Assembly: GCF_030389965.1 (NCBI RefSeq)
Contig: NZ_CP128399.1
Location: 620,001 to 684,000, forward strand
DNA: 64,000 nt
Direction: 5' to 3'
Source: Candidatus Chlorohelix allophototropha
GTDB taxonomy: Bacteria > Chloroflexota > Chloroflexia > Chloroheliales > Chloroheliaceae
A model generated the notes under the pieces. It was not told the DNA's origin. It did no database searches and saw nothing but the letters and a program-made list of their open reading frames with translations. Both the position numbers and the translations under genes were made by a program. This document shows, piece after piece, positions 52,833 to 61,250 of the stretch (its first letter is position 1; the number at the start of each line of letters is the position of its first letter).

Positions 52833-53423
52833 TTACCACTTGCCATATCTGAACTTAGCTCGATAGCGATCTACCATCATTAAGGGAATAGCTAACCCGG
52901 AGAATATCAGGCATAGTACAAATACTGCCGCCGGATGGCTTGCTGAGGCAGGTCCATATCGCTTCCGCCGCTTCGACGTATCTACAGTTAGCCAAATGGC
53001 TATTCCAAATATGAACATGTAAATGATGCCTACCAAACTATTCCTAGCTTGATCTAGAGCTGCGGTAGTATAGTACGGTCCTTTGAAAAAAAGCTGTGCC
53101 AAAACAAAGGCGAGTACCCATGTTACCACTCCCTCTCCAATAAACCATGCGAGGAACAGAAAAAACAATACTAATTTTGATGGCCCGGCTTTGGCTTGAG
53201 CTTGATAGGGGTACTGTCCGTATGGCTGGGGTTGCTGATAATAATAGCCGGGTTGCGGTTGCCCTTGCGGTGGAGGATAATAACCTTGTGGTTGGGGTGG
53301 ATACTGCGGCTGAACTGGGTTTCCATATACCGGATATGGAGGCGGGGCATTAAACCCTTGTGGTTGGGGTGGATACTGCTGATTCCTTCCATCGGGGTTT
53401 TGTTGCGCGGGTGTCGAATCCAT
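52833..53423 (-). CDS. Membrane protein with Pro/Gln/Tyr-rich N-terminal tail
   Basis: This 196-residue protein has an N-terminal low-complexity tail of about 80 residues (PPQPQGF/PPQPQGY repeats and YGQYPY), then three hydrophobic segments (about 84-108, 125-147, 160-180). A basic C-terminus ends the protein. The function is unknown. The tail resembles those of the FHA proteins at 12-18 kb, which could be a shared low-complexity theme rather than common ancestry. GGGGA precedes the ATG. Confidence 0.7.
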   Translation of the reverse strand: MDSTPAQQNPDGRNQQYPPQPQGFNAPPPYPVYGNPVQPQYPPQPQGYYPPPQGQPQPGYYYQQPQPYGQYPYQAQAKAGPSKLVLFFLFLAWFIGEGVVTWVLAFVLAQLFFKGPYYTTAALDQARNSLVGIIYMFIFGIAIWLTVDTSKRRKRYGPASASHPAAVFVLCLIFSGLAIPLMMVDRYRAKFRYGKW

Positions 53424-53846
53424 AGGTTTCCCCTTCTACGCTATAAAAATAGTTACGAAACCAACGATGTATCTGAGAATAGCTTGGTGGGAATATCTGT
53501 GTTGAATTATAAAATCAATTTAGTAAAAAATCAAGTTAATTAAGGTTAGAATTTAGTATAACTAGGGCTTTTGATTGAAAGGAGATTTCTGGTAAGGGCT
53601 TAAACCACTTGTTCCTACGTCAGAACATGTTTTAAAATGGTTTGCCCCAACTCAAAGATTGCCAGTGCTTTGAGCCTACTATGTGAGATTTAAAGCAGGT
53701 TCACAAACCAAAGGCATTTGGTATCAGGCAACCAGTAAAATGTCTAATTGAAACACATCGATTTTATACTTTAATAGCTGTATAATTTATAATTCGATAA
53801 TTATGCTATGACTAGCAAACCAAACATCCCAGCGGAAGGTAATTTT
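53424..53846. other. Intergenic region before the Hsp70-like gene
   Basis: These 423 bases contain no ORF, IS end or hairpin I can defend. A TATAAT-like box near 53787 lacks a good -35. Confidence 0.35.
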
Positions 53847-55223
53847 ATGTTATATGGTCTGGACTTTGGCACCAGCAACTCCACCATTTCACTCTTTTCC
53901 GAAGCTGAAAAACGGATTATTACTATTCCGGTTGAACAGGGTCACGAGCGCGCCGATATTATCAATACCCTGATTTACATAGGGCGCGATGGGCGACAGT
54001 TGATTGGGCGCGAAGCCAGCGATGCCTACTTTAAAGATAATGTTGGTCGTGAAGTAGTCAAATCAAAGGTCAATACAGGCGAAACCTTCAAGAGCTATGT
54101 TTCGGTAATGGGTGAAGTAACCGAGTCTATTGTTATTGAAGTGGATACCGGAGTACCGGGACGTTTTTTTCAGTCCATCAAATCTTTTCTGGGCGATGAA
54201 TTTTACTCTGGGACTGAAATCTGGGGTAAATTTATGGGCATTGAGGAATTAGTGGCGCTCTTTCTAGGCGAGCTAAAGAAACGTGCCGATAGTTATAACG
54301 GACAAGCGGTGGATGGGGTGGTATTGGGTCGTCCGGTTTACTTTTCGCCGGATGGCACAGGTGACGAAATCGCACAAGAGCGGTTACGAGAAGGCGCAAA
54401 ACTTGCCGGGTTTAAAGAGATACATTTTCAGTATGAGCCGGTGGCGGCGGCTCTCCACTATGAGAAGGATATGGCACAGCAGGAAGAATTTGTGCTGGTT
54501 TTCGATTTTGGCGGCGGCACGCTCGATACAAGCGTCATTCGGGTTAACCCTGCGCGTATAAACGAAGGAAACAGGCGTGACGATATATTGGCTACTAGCG
54601 GGCGCGTAATCGGCGGTAATACTCTTGACGAAGAAATTATGGAGCAACGCCTATTTAAATATTTTGGGGAGAATGCGCTCTGGAGTGAGCAGCGTTTGCG
54701 TTTGCCTAGCTATATCTTCGGTATGTTACGCCATTGGTACACGATTCCCAACCTTCAGGTCAACCGGGTTTACAGTTTTCTGGAAGACATCAGCCGCATG
54801 AGTGACGGGCGCAAGCAGATAAAGGCGCTGGATTGTCTGATACGCAAAAACTACGGCTTTGCGCTTTACCAAGAGATTGAACGGGCTAAAGTTTTACTTT
54901 CGAGCGAATGGGAAACCCGTATTACCTTCATTGAGGAGGCAATTGCTATTGACGAATATCTCAGCCGCATCAACTTTGAAACCATAATCACCGGCTATTT
55001 GAAGAAGATTGAACAGTGTATTGATGAAACGCTGACACAAGCCGGAATTAAGCCTGAGCAAATACAAGCGGTGTTACGAACCGGCGGTAGTAGCAATATC
55101 CCGGCGGTACAGAAGTTGCTGGAAAGAAAATTTGGACGGCGCACGCTACGTTTTCAGGATGCTTTCGCCAGTGTTGCCAGCGGGTTAGGGATTGCCGCCG
55201 CACGCGGCACATGGTTTGACTGA
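53847..55223 (+). CDS. Hsp70-like protein of the YegD type
   Basis: About 458 residues. The actin-like ATPase motifs are present: DFGTSNSTISL (phosphate 1), VFDFGGGTLDTSVI (phosphate 2) and AVLRTGGSSNIPAV (adenosine). There is no substrate-binding domain or EEVD tail, and the ATPase domain has an inserted segment as in YegD proteins. Start at ATG 53847 with GGAAGG seven bases upstream; ATG 53808 lacks a ribosome site. It ends two bases from the convergent TetR gene. Function unknown, perhaps chaperone-like or regulatory. Confidence 0.85.
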   Translation: MLYGLDFGTSNSTISLFSEAEKRIITIPVEQGHERADIINTLIYIGRDGRQLIGREASDAYFKDNVGREVVKSKVNTGETFKSYVSVMGEVTESIVIEVDTGVPGRFFQSIKSFLGDEFYSGTEIWGKFMGIEELVALFLGELKKRADSYNGQAVDGVVLGRPVYFSPDGTGDEIAQERLREGAKLAGFKEIHFQYEPVAAALHYEKDMAQQEEFVLVFDFGGGTLDTSVIRVNPARINEGNRRDDILATSGRVIGGNTLDEEIMEQRLFKYFGENALWSEQRLRLPSYIFGMLRHWYTIPNLQVNRVYSFLEDISRMSDGRKQIKALDCLIRKNYGFALYQEIERAKVLLSSEWETRITFIEEAIAIDEYLSRINFETIITGYLKKIEQCIDETLTQAGIKPEQIQAVLRTGGSSNIPAVQKLLERKFGRRTLRFQDAFASVASGLGIAAARGTWFD

Positions 55224-55224
55224 T

Positions 55225-55863
55225 TTACTTTTTCTCGATACTTAATCCAAAAAGAAGATTTGAGACCATCTCCTTGATAAACTGATTCCGATGCATGGGT
55301 GGGTTAGGCGCGATTCTTTGTGATTCTCTAACAATGGGTATCATCAAGCTTGTCATTGTCCCAAAAAACTGCGTCAGGATTACTCCGGTATGACAGCGCC
55401 TTAACTTTCCTTGCTCTATCATTGCATAAAGATATTCATTAGTAGGTATCACGAACGCAGAAACTATAACATGCGCTACCAACTGGGTAATTTCTGGTTT
55501 TTTGAAACCCTCTATAAGATTTATCTGGAATAGACTGGCAATCACACGGTCGCGCATCAGATTCATGTAGATACTGGCTACCACTTGCAAGAATTGCTCA
55601 GGTGGCAGGTGCATCGAGGCTCGAATATGGGTTCCCACGTCTTCCAAGCCGGCAGCCTGTTGCATAACCGCTGTGAACAACGCTTCCTTGCTTTCAAAAT
55701 AGTGGTAAATTAGCTGAGGGCTGAAATTCCCGCCCTTTTGCTTCATTTCCTCCGCGATTAGTCGATTGGTTGTACCCTCATAGCCGTTTTTTACAAAGAC
55801 TTGGGTTGCAGCGTGAATAATCTCTGCTTTTCGCTCTCCAAAATTCTTGTCAGTTCGTGCCAT
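55225..55863 (-). CDS. TetR-family transcriptional regulator
   Basis: This 212-residue protein has a TetR HTH at about 12-65 (AEIIHAATQVFVKNGYEGTTNRLIAEEM, QLIYHYFESKEALF) and a C-terminal ligand-binding domain. GAAGGGCGG precedes the ATG. It has a palindromic site 22 bases upstream (55885-55908), consistent with autorepression. No obvious target gene adjoins it apart from itself. Confidence 0.85.
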   Translation of the reverse strand: MARTDKNFGERKAEIIHAATQVFVKNGYEGTTNRLIAEEMKQKGGNFSPQLIYHYFESKEALFTAVMQQAAGLEDVGTHIRASMHLPPEQFLQVVASIYMNLMRDRVIASLFQINLIEGFKKPEITQLVAHVIVSAFVIPTNEYLYAMIEQGKLRRCHTGVILTQFFGTMTSLMIPIVRESQRIAPNPPMHRNQFIKEMVSNLLFGLSIEKK

Positions 55864-55884
55864 CTTTTAACCGCCCTTCTCTTT

Positions 55885-55908
55885 AATTTACTTACTAATC
55901 AGTAAATT
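55885..55908. promoter_or_regulatory. Predicted TetR operator (FadR-like palindrome)
   Basis: AATTTACT and AGTAAATT form 8-bp arms around TACTAATC. The TTACT..A.....AGTAA pattern resembles TetR-family operators of fatty-acid regulators. It lies 22 bases from the TetR start. Confidence 0.6.
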
Positions 55909-55986
55909 TATACTTCTATTTTACCCTGAATATTTCTTATAGTCAATAATTTTTAACCTTTTGAACGAGCAGTTGCAAGAAAGAAA

Positions 55987-56130
55987 TTGCCCCTAACTGA
56001 CATCGAGACTTTTCTCCAAACCGCGCTCTGCTCATTTGCCCCTGAACCTGAGCGTAGCGAAAGAAGAGGACGCCCCGCCATCATACCCCATCTGTGCTTA
56101 TGGTCTGGTTTGTTGGTGTGGGGCTTTTCT
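55987..56130 (+). pseudogene. Fragment of an IS4-type transposase N-terminus
   Basis: The frame reads DIETFLQTALCSFAPEPERSERRGRPAI.P.LCLWSGLLVWG, a plausible N-terminal region of IS4-type transposases, then is cut at 56130 by the end of an IS3-type remnant (TGGAATGCGCCCC). There is no downstream DDE part. The family assignment is tentative. Confidence 0.55.
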
Positions 56131-56203
56131 GGAATGCGCCCCTTTATACCAGACCACCAGAGAGTGTCATTTGAGTCAGCCAGTTGTGTTCAAATTCCAC
56201 TGG
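56130..56203 (-). pseudogene. Remnant of the IS3 element's right end and orfB C-terminus
   Basis: Minus-strand 56144-56203 encodes PVEFEHNWLTQMTLSGGLV and a stop, clearly related to the C-terminus PVEFEHNWLAQKQLECGLVI of the intact orfB at 59916. The outer end TGGAATGCGCCCC matches the terminal repeat at 59905. The rest of the element is gone. Confidence 0.85.
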
Positions 56204-56265
56204 CGATTGGAAACACTAAGCTCGGCTTATATAATAGTTTTGAAGAAAGAAGCCATCGTAGTTTG

Positions 56266-57068
56266 TCAAGCCACCTGAGCAACCAATGGTAACTCTTTGG
56301 CCACAAACTTAGCACCGATCCAGACTTTTTTCGGGTCGAAGGTGCTGTCGTTCTTTAACAAAGAGTAAGCTGTGATTAACATCTTACGCATAACCGCCAT
56401 CAATGCACTGCGCCCATTCATGCCACGCTTCCTTAATTCGCGGTAATAGTCCCCAAAGGCAGATACTTTAAGACGCAAACTGACTAATGCCGCCATGTAT
56501 AACAGGCGCCGCAACCGACCACTGCCACGCTTGGAAAGTTTCACCTTGCCTTTCCATTTTCCGCTTTCCTTCACGGTTAAATCTAGCCCAGCGTAGGCCA
56601 CCACCTGATTACAATTGGTAAAACGTCCAACTTCGCCTAGCTCTGCCCGTAACCCTGCGATGGTTTTTGGTCCAAATTCGGGGATTTCAGCCAACTTCTT
56701 GGCTGCTTCATCTTTTTGCAGTAGTTGAGCAATTTCACTTTCTAAAATCTCAAGGTTAGCCTGGGTATGTAGCAATTGGTCGCACAAAATCACTAAGCCA
56801 TGGGCACGGGCATTACTGGCAAGCCCACTACTGGCAGATTTTTTACTCAATGTAAGTAGCCGTTCAGCGGTTTTCAAACCATAATGACCGTTACTTAATT
56901 CAATGAGTTTAGCACTTAGAATTCCTATAGGAACTTCTGCAATTGCTTGAGGGCTAGGATATAGCTTTAATAAGGACAGGGCAGTGGGGCGGCAGGGGTC
57001 AGCAAAGACCTGAGTATATTCTGGAAATATAACAAAAAGTAAGGCGTGAATTTCATTTCGGTAGCGAC
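56266..57068 (-). pseudogene. C-terminal half of an IS110-family transposase
   Basis: This part continues from GRYRNEIHALLFVIFPEYTQVFAD through the IS110 C-terminal transposase_20 region (LAEIPEFGPKTIAGLRAELGEVGRF, VAYAGLDLTVKESG, KRGSGRLRRLLYMAA). The conserved Ser (in KRGSGRLR) is present. An apparent start at TTG 56877 is internal; the frame is open to 57068 where the insertion begins. With the N-terminal half at 61251-61695 it makes one ORF of about 415 residues. Confidence 0.9.
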
Positions 57069-57071
57069 CAA

Positions 57072-57691
57072 TGAAATGACCCAGTTTGTCAAGACAAAAA
57101 TAAAAGCTTGGTTAAGGAGTGATACAGTCCTTTCTATAGAACTAATAATGTTAAATAGCTAGTAACTCTTTTTAGCTCTTTAACATAATTACTGGTGTCA
57201 CGGTATTGAAATAAACCTGAGCCGGTGTCTGATATTTCAAAGCCTGATGAGGTCGAGTATTATTGTAGAAATCGAAATACTCACCAATCCCTAGCTTTGC
57301 TTCTTTGGGGTTCTCAAATTGTGCTAAATAAACACACTCATATTTTAAGGAACGCCAGAGCCTTTCGGTGAAAACATTATCTAGTGCTCGCCCACGTCCA
57401 TCCATACTTAACTTTACACCTGCGCCCAATATCAAAGCAGTGTATTTAGGACTGGTAAAATGACTACCTTGGTCACTGTTAAAGATCTCCGGTTTTATCT
57501 TCGCCAACGCTCGCTCGGTAGTTCTAAGCACAAAATCGATTTCCAGAGTATCAGATAATTCCCAACTTACCACATATCTGCTGTACCAGTCGATGACAGC
57601 CACCAGATAAAGCCAACCGTGTTTGAGCTTGATATATGTGATGTCGGTACCGAATACCTGAGCGGGTCTGGTTATAGCCAGGTTCCTTAAG
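57072..57691 (-). mobile_element. 3' part of an IS3-type element (copy A), inserted in IS110
   Basis: The right-end repeat TGAAATGACCCAG begins at 57072, next to CAA (57069-57071). The same CAA and the first six bases of this element's left end (read TATAAT on the minus strand) recur at 61245-61253. The DNA of 57072-57691 is essentially identical to the 3' part of the complete copy B at 58184-59499. At 57691 it breaks into foreign sequence starting GTGGAATGCCCC. Confidence 0.88.
57172..57691 (-). pseudogene. C-terminal part of the copy A IS3-type transposase
   Basis: The frame encodes the rve catalytic core from about RNLAITRPAQVFGTDITYI to the C-terminus, identical to copy B where it can be compared. 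It includes the second Asp (NSDQGSHF) and the Glu (NVFTERLWRSLKYE). The N-terminal HTH part is missing because the element is broken at 57691. Confidence 0.85.
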
Positions 57692-58183
57692 TGGAATGCC
57701 CCATAAGCGTATAGTTAAGAGAATCACAAATAGAAAGAGGTGAGTTCCTCTGGTAAGATGTAAGACTCTTCAACTCTTACTACAAAACCAAAGGAAACTC
57801 ACATGCCTAGTATAGACGAAATAGTTGGAGCTTTGCAAAAAATATTTGGGGAACGAGCCAAAGCACTAGCGAACGAGCAAGGAGTGAACAAACGCAGCTC
57901 GAAAATCACAGGGACAATTTTGGCACTGGTGTTGGTAACAGGCTTTATGAGCCAGCCCGGCGCCAGCCTTAACCAATTGAGCCAAATAGCCCAACAATTC
58001 GGTGTAAATGTCACCCGCTCGGGGTTGAGCCAACGCTTAACCTCAGTGACAGTGGAGTTTTTACGCTTGCTATTCGAAGAAGCGCTACAAGTGTGGCAGC
58101 AGCGAGAAGGTTTGTGGTTGGAACTGTTTGAACCTTTTAGAGGAGTGTACCTGATAGATAGCACTCATATAGGGCTAGCTAAC

Positions 58184-59499
58184 TATAATGAACCAGAAGA
58201 ACTGAACAACTAAAAAGGGTTTGGTAAGGTGTATACTTAAAAACATGACAACACCTAGAAAAAAGTATTCACCCACATTTAAGTCTCAAAGAGTGCAAGA
58301 AGTGCTGGAAGGTAATAAAACCCTTACCCAGATAGCTTCTGAATATGGTATTCATCCGAATATGCTCACTAAATGGAAACAACTGGCTCTAAAAGGTCTG
58401 CCACAATCCTTTGATGAGCGTACTCAGAAGCAAATCGCGCTGCTGACCGCACAGTACGAACAAGAAAAAGAACAACTTTACGCCGAAATAGGTCGCCTGA
58501 CTACACCGCTCAGGTGGTTAGGAAAAAAAGTGAAGCAGGCTTTGCCCAGGTCGGTCAGATTAAGCCTAATCGAAACCCAAAAAGCTGAACTTTCACTCTC
58601 AAAACAAAGTGAGTTGCTAGGAATTAGCCGTTCCAGTTTGTACTACCGCTCAGTAGCACCAACCGAACGAGAAATTGAGCTCAAACACCGAATTGATGAG
58701 ATTTACACCGTTTACCCTTTTTATGGATATCGGCGAATTCATCAACAATTACTGCGGGAAGGCAAGCACCTCAACCGCAAAACGGTGCAAAACTATATGC
58801 GGGAGATGGGGCTAGAAGCAATCTATCCTGGTCCTAATCTTTCGAAACGAGATCAAAAGCAGCGGGTATATCCCTATCTCTTAAGGAACCTGGCTATAAC
58901 CAGACCCGCTCAGGTATTCGGTACCGACATCACATATATCAAGCTCAAACACGGTTGGCTTTATCTGGTGGCTGTCATCGACTGGTACAGCAGATATGTG
59001 GTAAGTTGGGAATTATCTGATACTTTGGAAATCGATTTTGTGCTTAGAACTACCGAGCGAGCGTTGGCGAAGATAAAACCGGAGATCTTTAACAGTGACC
59101 AAGGTAGTCATTTTACCAGTCCTAAATACACTGCTTTGATATTGGGCGCAGGTGTAAAGTTAAGTATGGATGGACGTGGGCGAGCACTAGATAATGTTTT
59201 CACCGAAAGGCTCTGGCGTTCCTTAAAATATGAGTGTGTTTATTTAGCACAATTTGAGAACCCCAAAGAAGCAAAGCTAGGGATTGGTGAGTATTTCGAT
59301 TTCTACAATAATACTCGACCTCATCAGGCTTTGAAATATCAGACACCGGCTCAGGTTTATTTCAATACCGTGACACCAGTAATTATGTTAAAGAGCTAAA
59401 AAGAGTTACTAGCTATTTAACATTATTAGTTCTATAGAAAGGACTGTATCACTCCTTAACCAAGCTTTTATTTTTGTCTTGACAAACTGGGTCATTTCA
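58184..59499 (+). mobile_element. Complete IS3-type insertion sequence, copy B (1316 bp)
   Basis: The ends TATAATGAACCAG (left) and CTGGGTCATTTCA (right) are 10/13 matching inverted repeats. AAC flanks both sides (58181-58183 and 59500-59502). It carries one uninterrupted transposase gene. It is a second copy of the element that split the IS110 gene. Confidence 0.9.
58245..59399 (+). CDS. IS3-type transposase in a single fused ORF
   Basis: This 384-residue protein has an N-terminal HTH (FKSQRVQEVLEGNKTLTQIASEYGIHPNML), a coiled coil, the HTH_21-like region (YGYRRIHQQLLREGKHLNRKTVQNYM) and an rve core with GTDITYI (Asp), NSDQGSHF (Asp) and NVFTERLWRSLKYE (Glu). IS3 elements normally need a -1 frameshift between orfA and orfB, but here both are in one frame. 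ATG 58245 is favoured over TTG 58221. Confidence 0.92.
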   Translation: MTTPRKKYSPTFKSQRVQEVLEGNKTLTQIASEYGIHPNMLTKWKQLALKGLPQSFDERTQKQIALLTAQYEQEKEQLYAEIGRLTTPLRWLGKKVKQALPRSVRLSLIETQKAELSLSKQSELLGISRSSLYYRSVAPTEREIELKHRIDEIYTVYPFYGYRRIHQQLLREGKHLNRKTVQNYMREMGLEAIYPGPNLSKRDQKQRVYPYLLRNLAITRPAQVFGTDITYIKLKHGWLYLVAVIDWYSRYVVSWELSDTLEIDFVLRTTERALAKIKPEIFNSDQGSHFTSPKYTALILGAGVKLSMDGRGRALDNVFTERLWRSLKYECVYLAQFENPKEAKLGIGEYFDFYNNTRPHQALKYQTPAQVYFNTVTPVIMLKS

Positions 59500-59915
59500 A
59501 ACAAACTGGCGGATAGTCAGCCTGCCAGTGGTGGACAGGCTGGCAAAGCCGGTATGAAGTTACAAATAACCTATGATTATTTGCAGCAGCAAGTGGAGGT
59601 TGTGACGGCACAAGCGGCGCTGGAACCAGATCAGAGCTTTGAAGATAAGTTGGAAAAATTACCGGAAGGCAGTTTGGTACTGTTTGATTTGGGTTATTGC
59701 ACCCTGGAACGGCTAAAACGGCTGATGGCAGCTCATTATTTTGTGAGCCGCTTGCCCCCCAAGGTGCATTTGTATGAGCAGGGGAGTAACCAGCCCCTGG
59801 CTTTAGGGTCGGAATTAAGGCGCAGAGGAGGTACCTGCGCAGGAACAGTAATAGAGTTAAGAGTGGAAGTAGGGCAAAAAGAACGGTTGAAGTTACGGGT
59901 AGTGTGGAATGCCCC

Positions 59916-60821
59916 CTATATGACCAGACCACATTCTAGCTGCTTTTGAGCCAACCAGTTATGTTCAAATTCTACTGGGGCTAAGTAACCCAAAGACGAA
60001 TGTAAGCGACCTTCATTATAAATCCGTTCTAGCCAATGTTCCAAACCCACTGCTACCTCTGCCAAATTCTGAAATTCTTCTAAATAGAGTTTCTCATAAC
60101 TAACCGTCTTGTTAAAGCTCTCCGCCATCCCGTTCTGCTGTGGTCGCCCCGGTTGGCTGTGGCTTACTACCGCCCCGATTGCAGTTAACTGCTCACGATA
60201 CTCTCGACTGGTGTAGTTCGAGCCCTTGTCGGTGTGATGGATCAAACCTGCTTCTGGTCGCCTCTGCCCTATTGCCATTTGCAAGGTCCGCAGGGTCAAC
60301 TGAGTATCATTGTGACGGCTCACTGCCCAACCCACCACTTTCCGGCTGAACCCATCCAATAAAGTTGCTAGGTAACCTTCCTCTTTTTTGGTGGCTACGA
60401 ACAACACATCCCCTACCCAAGCCCGATTCGGGGCGTTGATCTCCCCAGCTTGTTTAGCCGTCACCAACCGATTTGCCTCTCTGGCAGCTTTAGGATCATT
60501 GACACTAATCAGTGGTTTTCTCCTTTTCCACCGTTTCCAGCTTAAACCCCATTTCTTCAGCAAGCGCCTCACTCGCTTGTGGTTGATCTTTTCCCCACCC
60601 TTCTGTAAGGCTTTGGTTACGCGCCGATAGCCATAGCCGCTGTAAGTACCTAGTATTTGCTCCACCCGTTGCTTCAGGCTTTCCTCCTCCGGGTTGGCTT
60701 TTTCCACCTTATTTTGGCGTTGGTAATACCAAGCCCGATTGACCCTAAACAGGTGACATAATTTCCTCAGAGAATAGCCCAGTCCTTGCTTTTGGCTGAG
60801 CCGGTATAACCCACCGATCAT
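59916..60821 (-). CDS. IS3-family transposase OrfB
   Basis: This 301-residue catalytic part has an HTH_21 region (LRKLCHLFRVNRAWYYQ), YSGYGYRRVTKALQK, and the DDE/rve core: WVGDVLFVATKKEEGYLATLLDGFSR (Asp), HTDKGSNYTS (Asp) and NGMAESFNKTVSYEKLY (Glu). It overlaps the end of orfA by four bases, so it is probably made as an OrfAB fusion by -1 frameshifting, as is usual for the family. Confidence 0.93.
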   Translation of the reverse strand: MIGGLYRLSQKQGLGYSLRKLCHLFRVNRAWYYQRQNKVEKANPEEESLKQRVEQILGTYSGYGYRRVTKALQKGGEKINHKRVRRLLKKWGLSWKRWKRRKPLISVNDPKAAREANRLVTAKQAGEINAPNRAWVGDVLFVATKKEEGYLATLLDGFSRKVVGWAVSRHNDTQLTLRTLQMAIGQRRPEAGLIHHTDKGSNYTSREYREQLTAIGAVVSHSQPGRPQQNGMAESFNKTVSYEKLYLEEFQNLAEVAVGLEHWLERIYNEGRLHSSLGYLAPVEFEHNWLAQKQLECGLVI

Positions 60822-61159
60822 TTCACACCGTTGGGCGACGCTGAGGTATTCAGCATCTCCGAGACTTTTTTTAAGATAGAAATTTCAAGAGCCTGCTGAC
60901 CAGCCAGCCGTTCCAGTTCTGCTACCCGCTGCCTGAGAGCGGTTATCTCCTGCTGCTCAGTGGTAGCAGGGGTAGTACGGGATTGGGTAGCAGTTGTGAA
61001 GGCGACTTCTCCCTTTTCCCGGTATAATTTCTTCCAGTTATGGATCAGGCTCTCACTCAGATTATGCTCTCGGCACACTTGGATTACGGTTTTCTCCCCG
61101 CTCAGTACTGCTCTCACTATTTTTAGCTTAAACTCGGGATTAAAGCTTCTTCCCTGCAT
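60818..61159 (-). CDS. IS3-family transposase OrfA
   Basis: This 113-residue HTH protein (FNPEFKLKIVRAVLSGEKTVIQVCREHNLSESLIHNWKKLYREKG) with a C-terminal coiled coil (TEQQEITALRQRVAELERLAGQQALEISILKKVSEML) binds element ends. It is the full-length version of the truncated copy at 47665. AAAGGAC..AAAAATG precedes the start. Confidence 0.93.
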   Translation of the reverse strand: MQGRSFNPEFKLKIVRAVLSGEKTVIQVCREHNLSESLIHNWKKLYREKGEVAFTTATQSRTTPATTEQQEITALRQRVAELERLAGQQALEISILKKVSEMLNTSASPNGVK

Positions 61160-61250
61160 TTTTCCAGTCCTTTCTCAAACTAAGCTCCTTCTATTCTACC
61201 CATTTCTTCTTAGTTTGTGGTCTGGTATTCCAGGGTTCACTCCAATTATA

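Larger units (their letters stand above)
57803..59904 (+). pseudogene. IS4-type transposase split by IS3-type copy B and truncated
   Basis: The N-terminal part (57803-58183) ends FRGVYLIDSTHIGLAN, and the middle part resumes in frame at 59503 as KLADSQPASGGQAGKAGMKLQITYDYLQQQ and runs into LFDLGYCTLERLKRLMAAHYFVSRLPPKVHLYE. The first DDE Asp is in LIDSTHIG and the second in LFDLGYC. The gene is cut at 59904 by the end of an IS3 element, so the catalytic Glu region is lost. Removing copy B and one AAC restores a continuous reading frame across the break. Confidence 0.88.
59905..61244 (-). mobile_element. IS3-family insertion sequence, complete (1340 bp)
   Basis: Terminal repeats of about 28 bp begin TGGAGTGAACCC (minus-strand left, at 61244) and TGGAATGCCCCC (59905) and share ACCAGACCAC. 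The IS150-like CCC terminal pattern is typical of IS3. It has overlapping orfA and orfB. The flanks (GTG on the left, ATT on the right) do not match, so no target duplication remains. Confidence 0.9.

Noticed and set aside
56266-56877. A complete 203-residue gene for an IS110-type protein starting at TTG 56877
   Set aside because: The frame is open further upstream and continues the IS110 protein from the other half; the TTG is internal.
57172-57603. Independent small rve-domain gene
   Set aside because: It is the C-terminal part of the copy A IS3-type transposase and identical to copy B.
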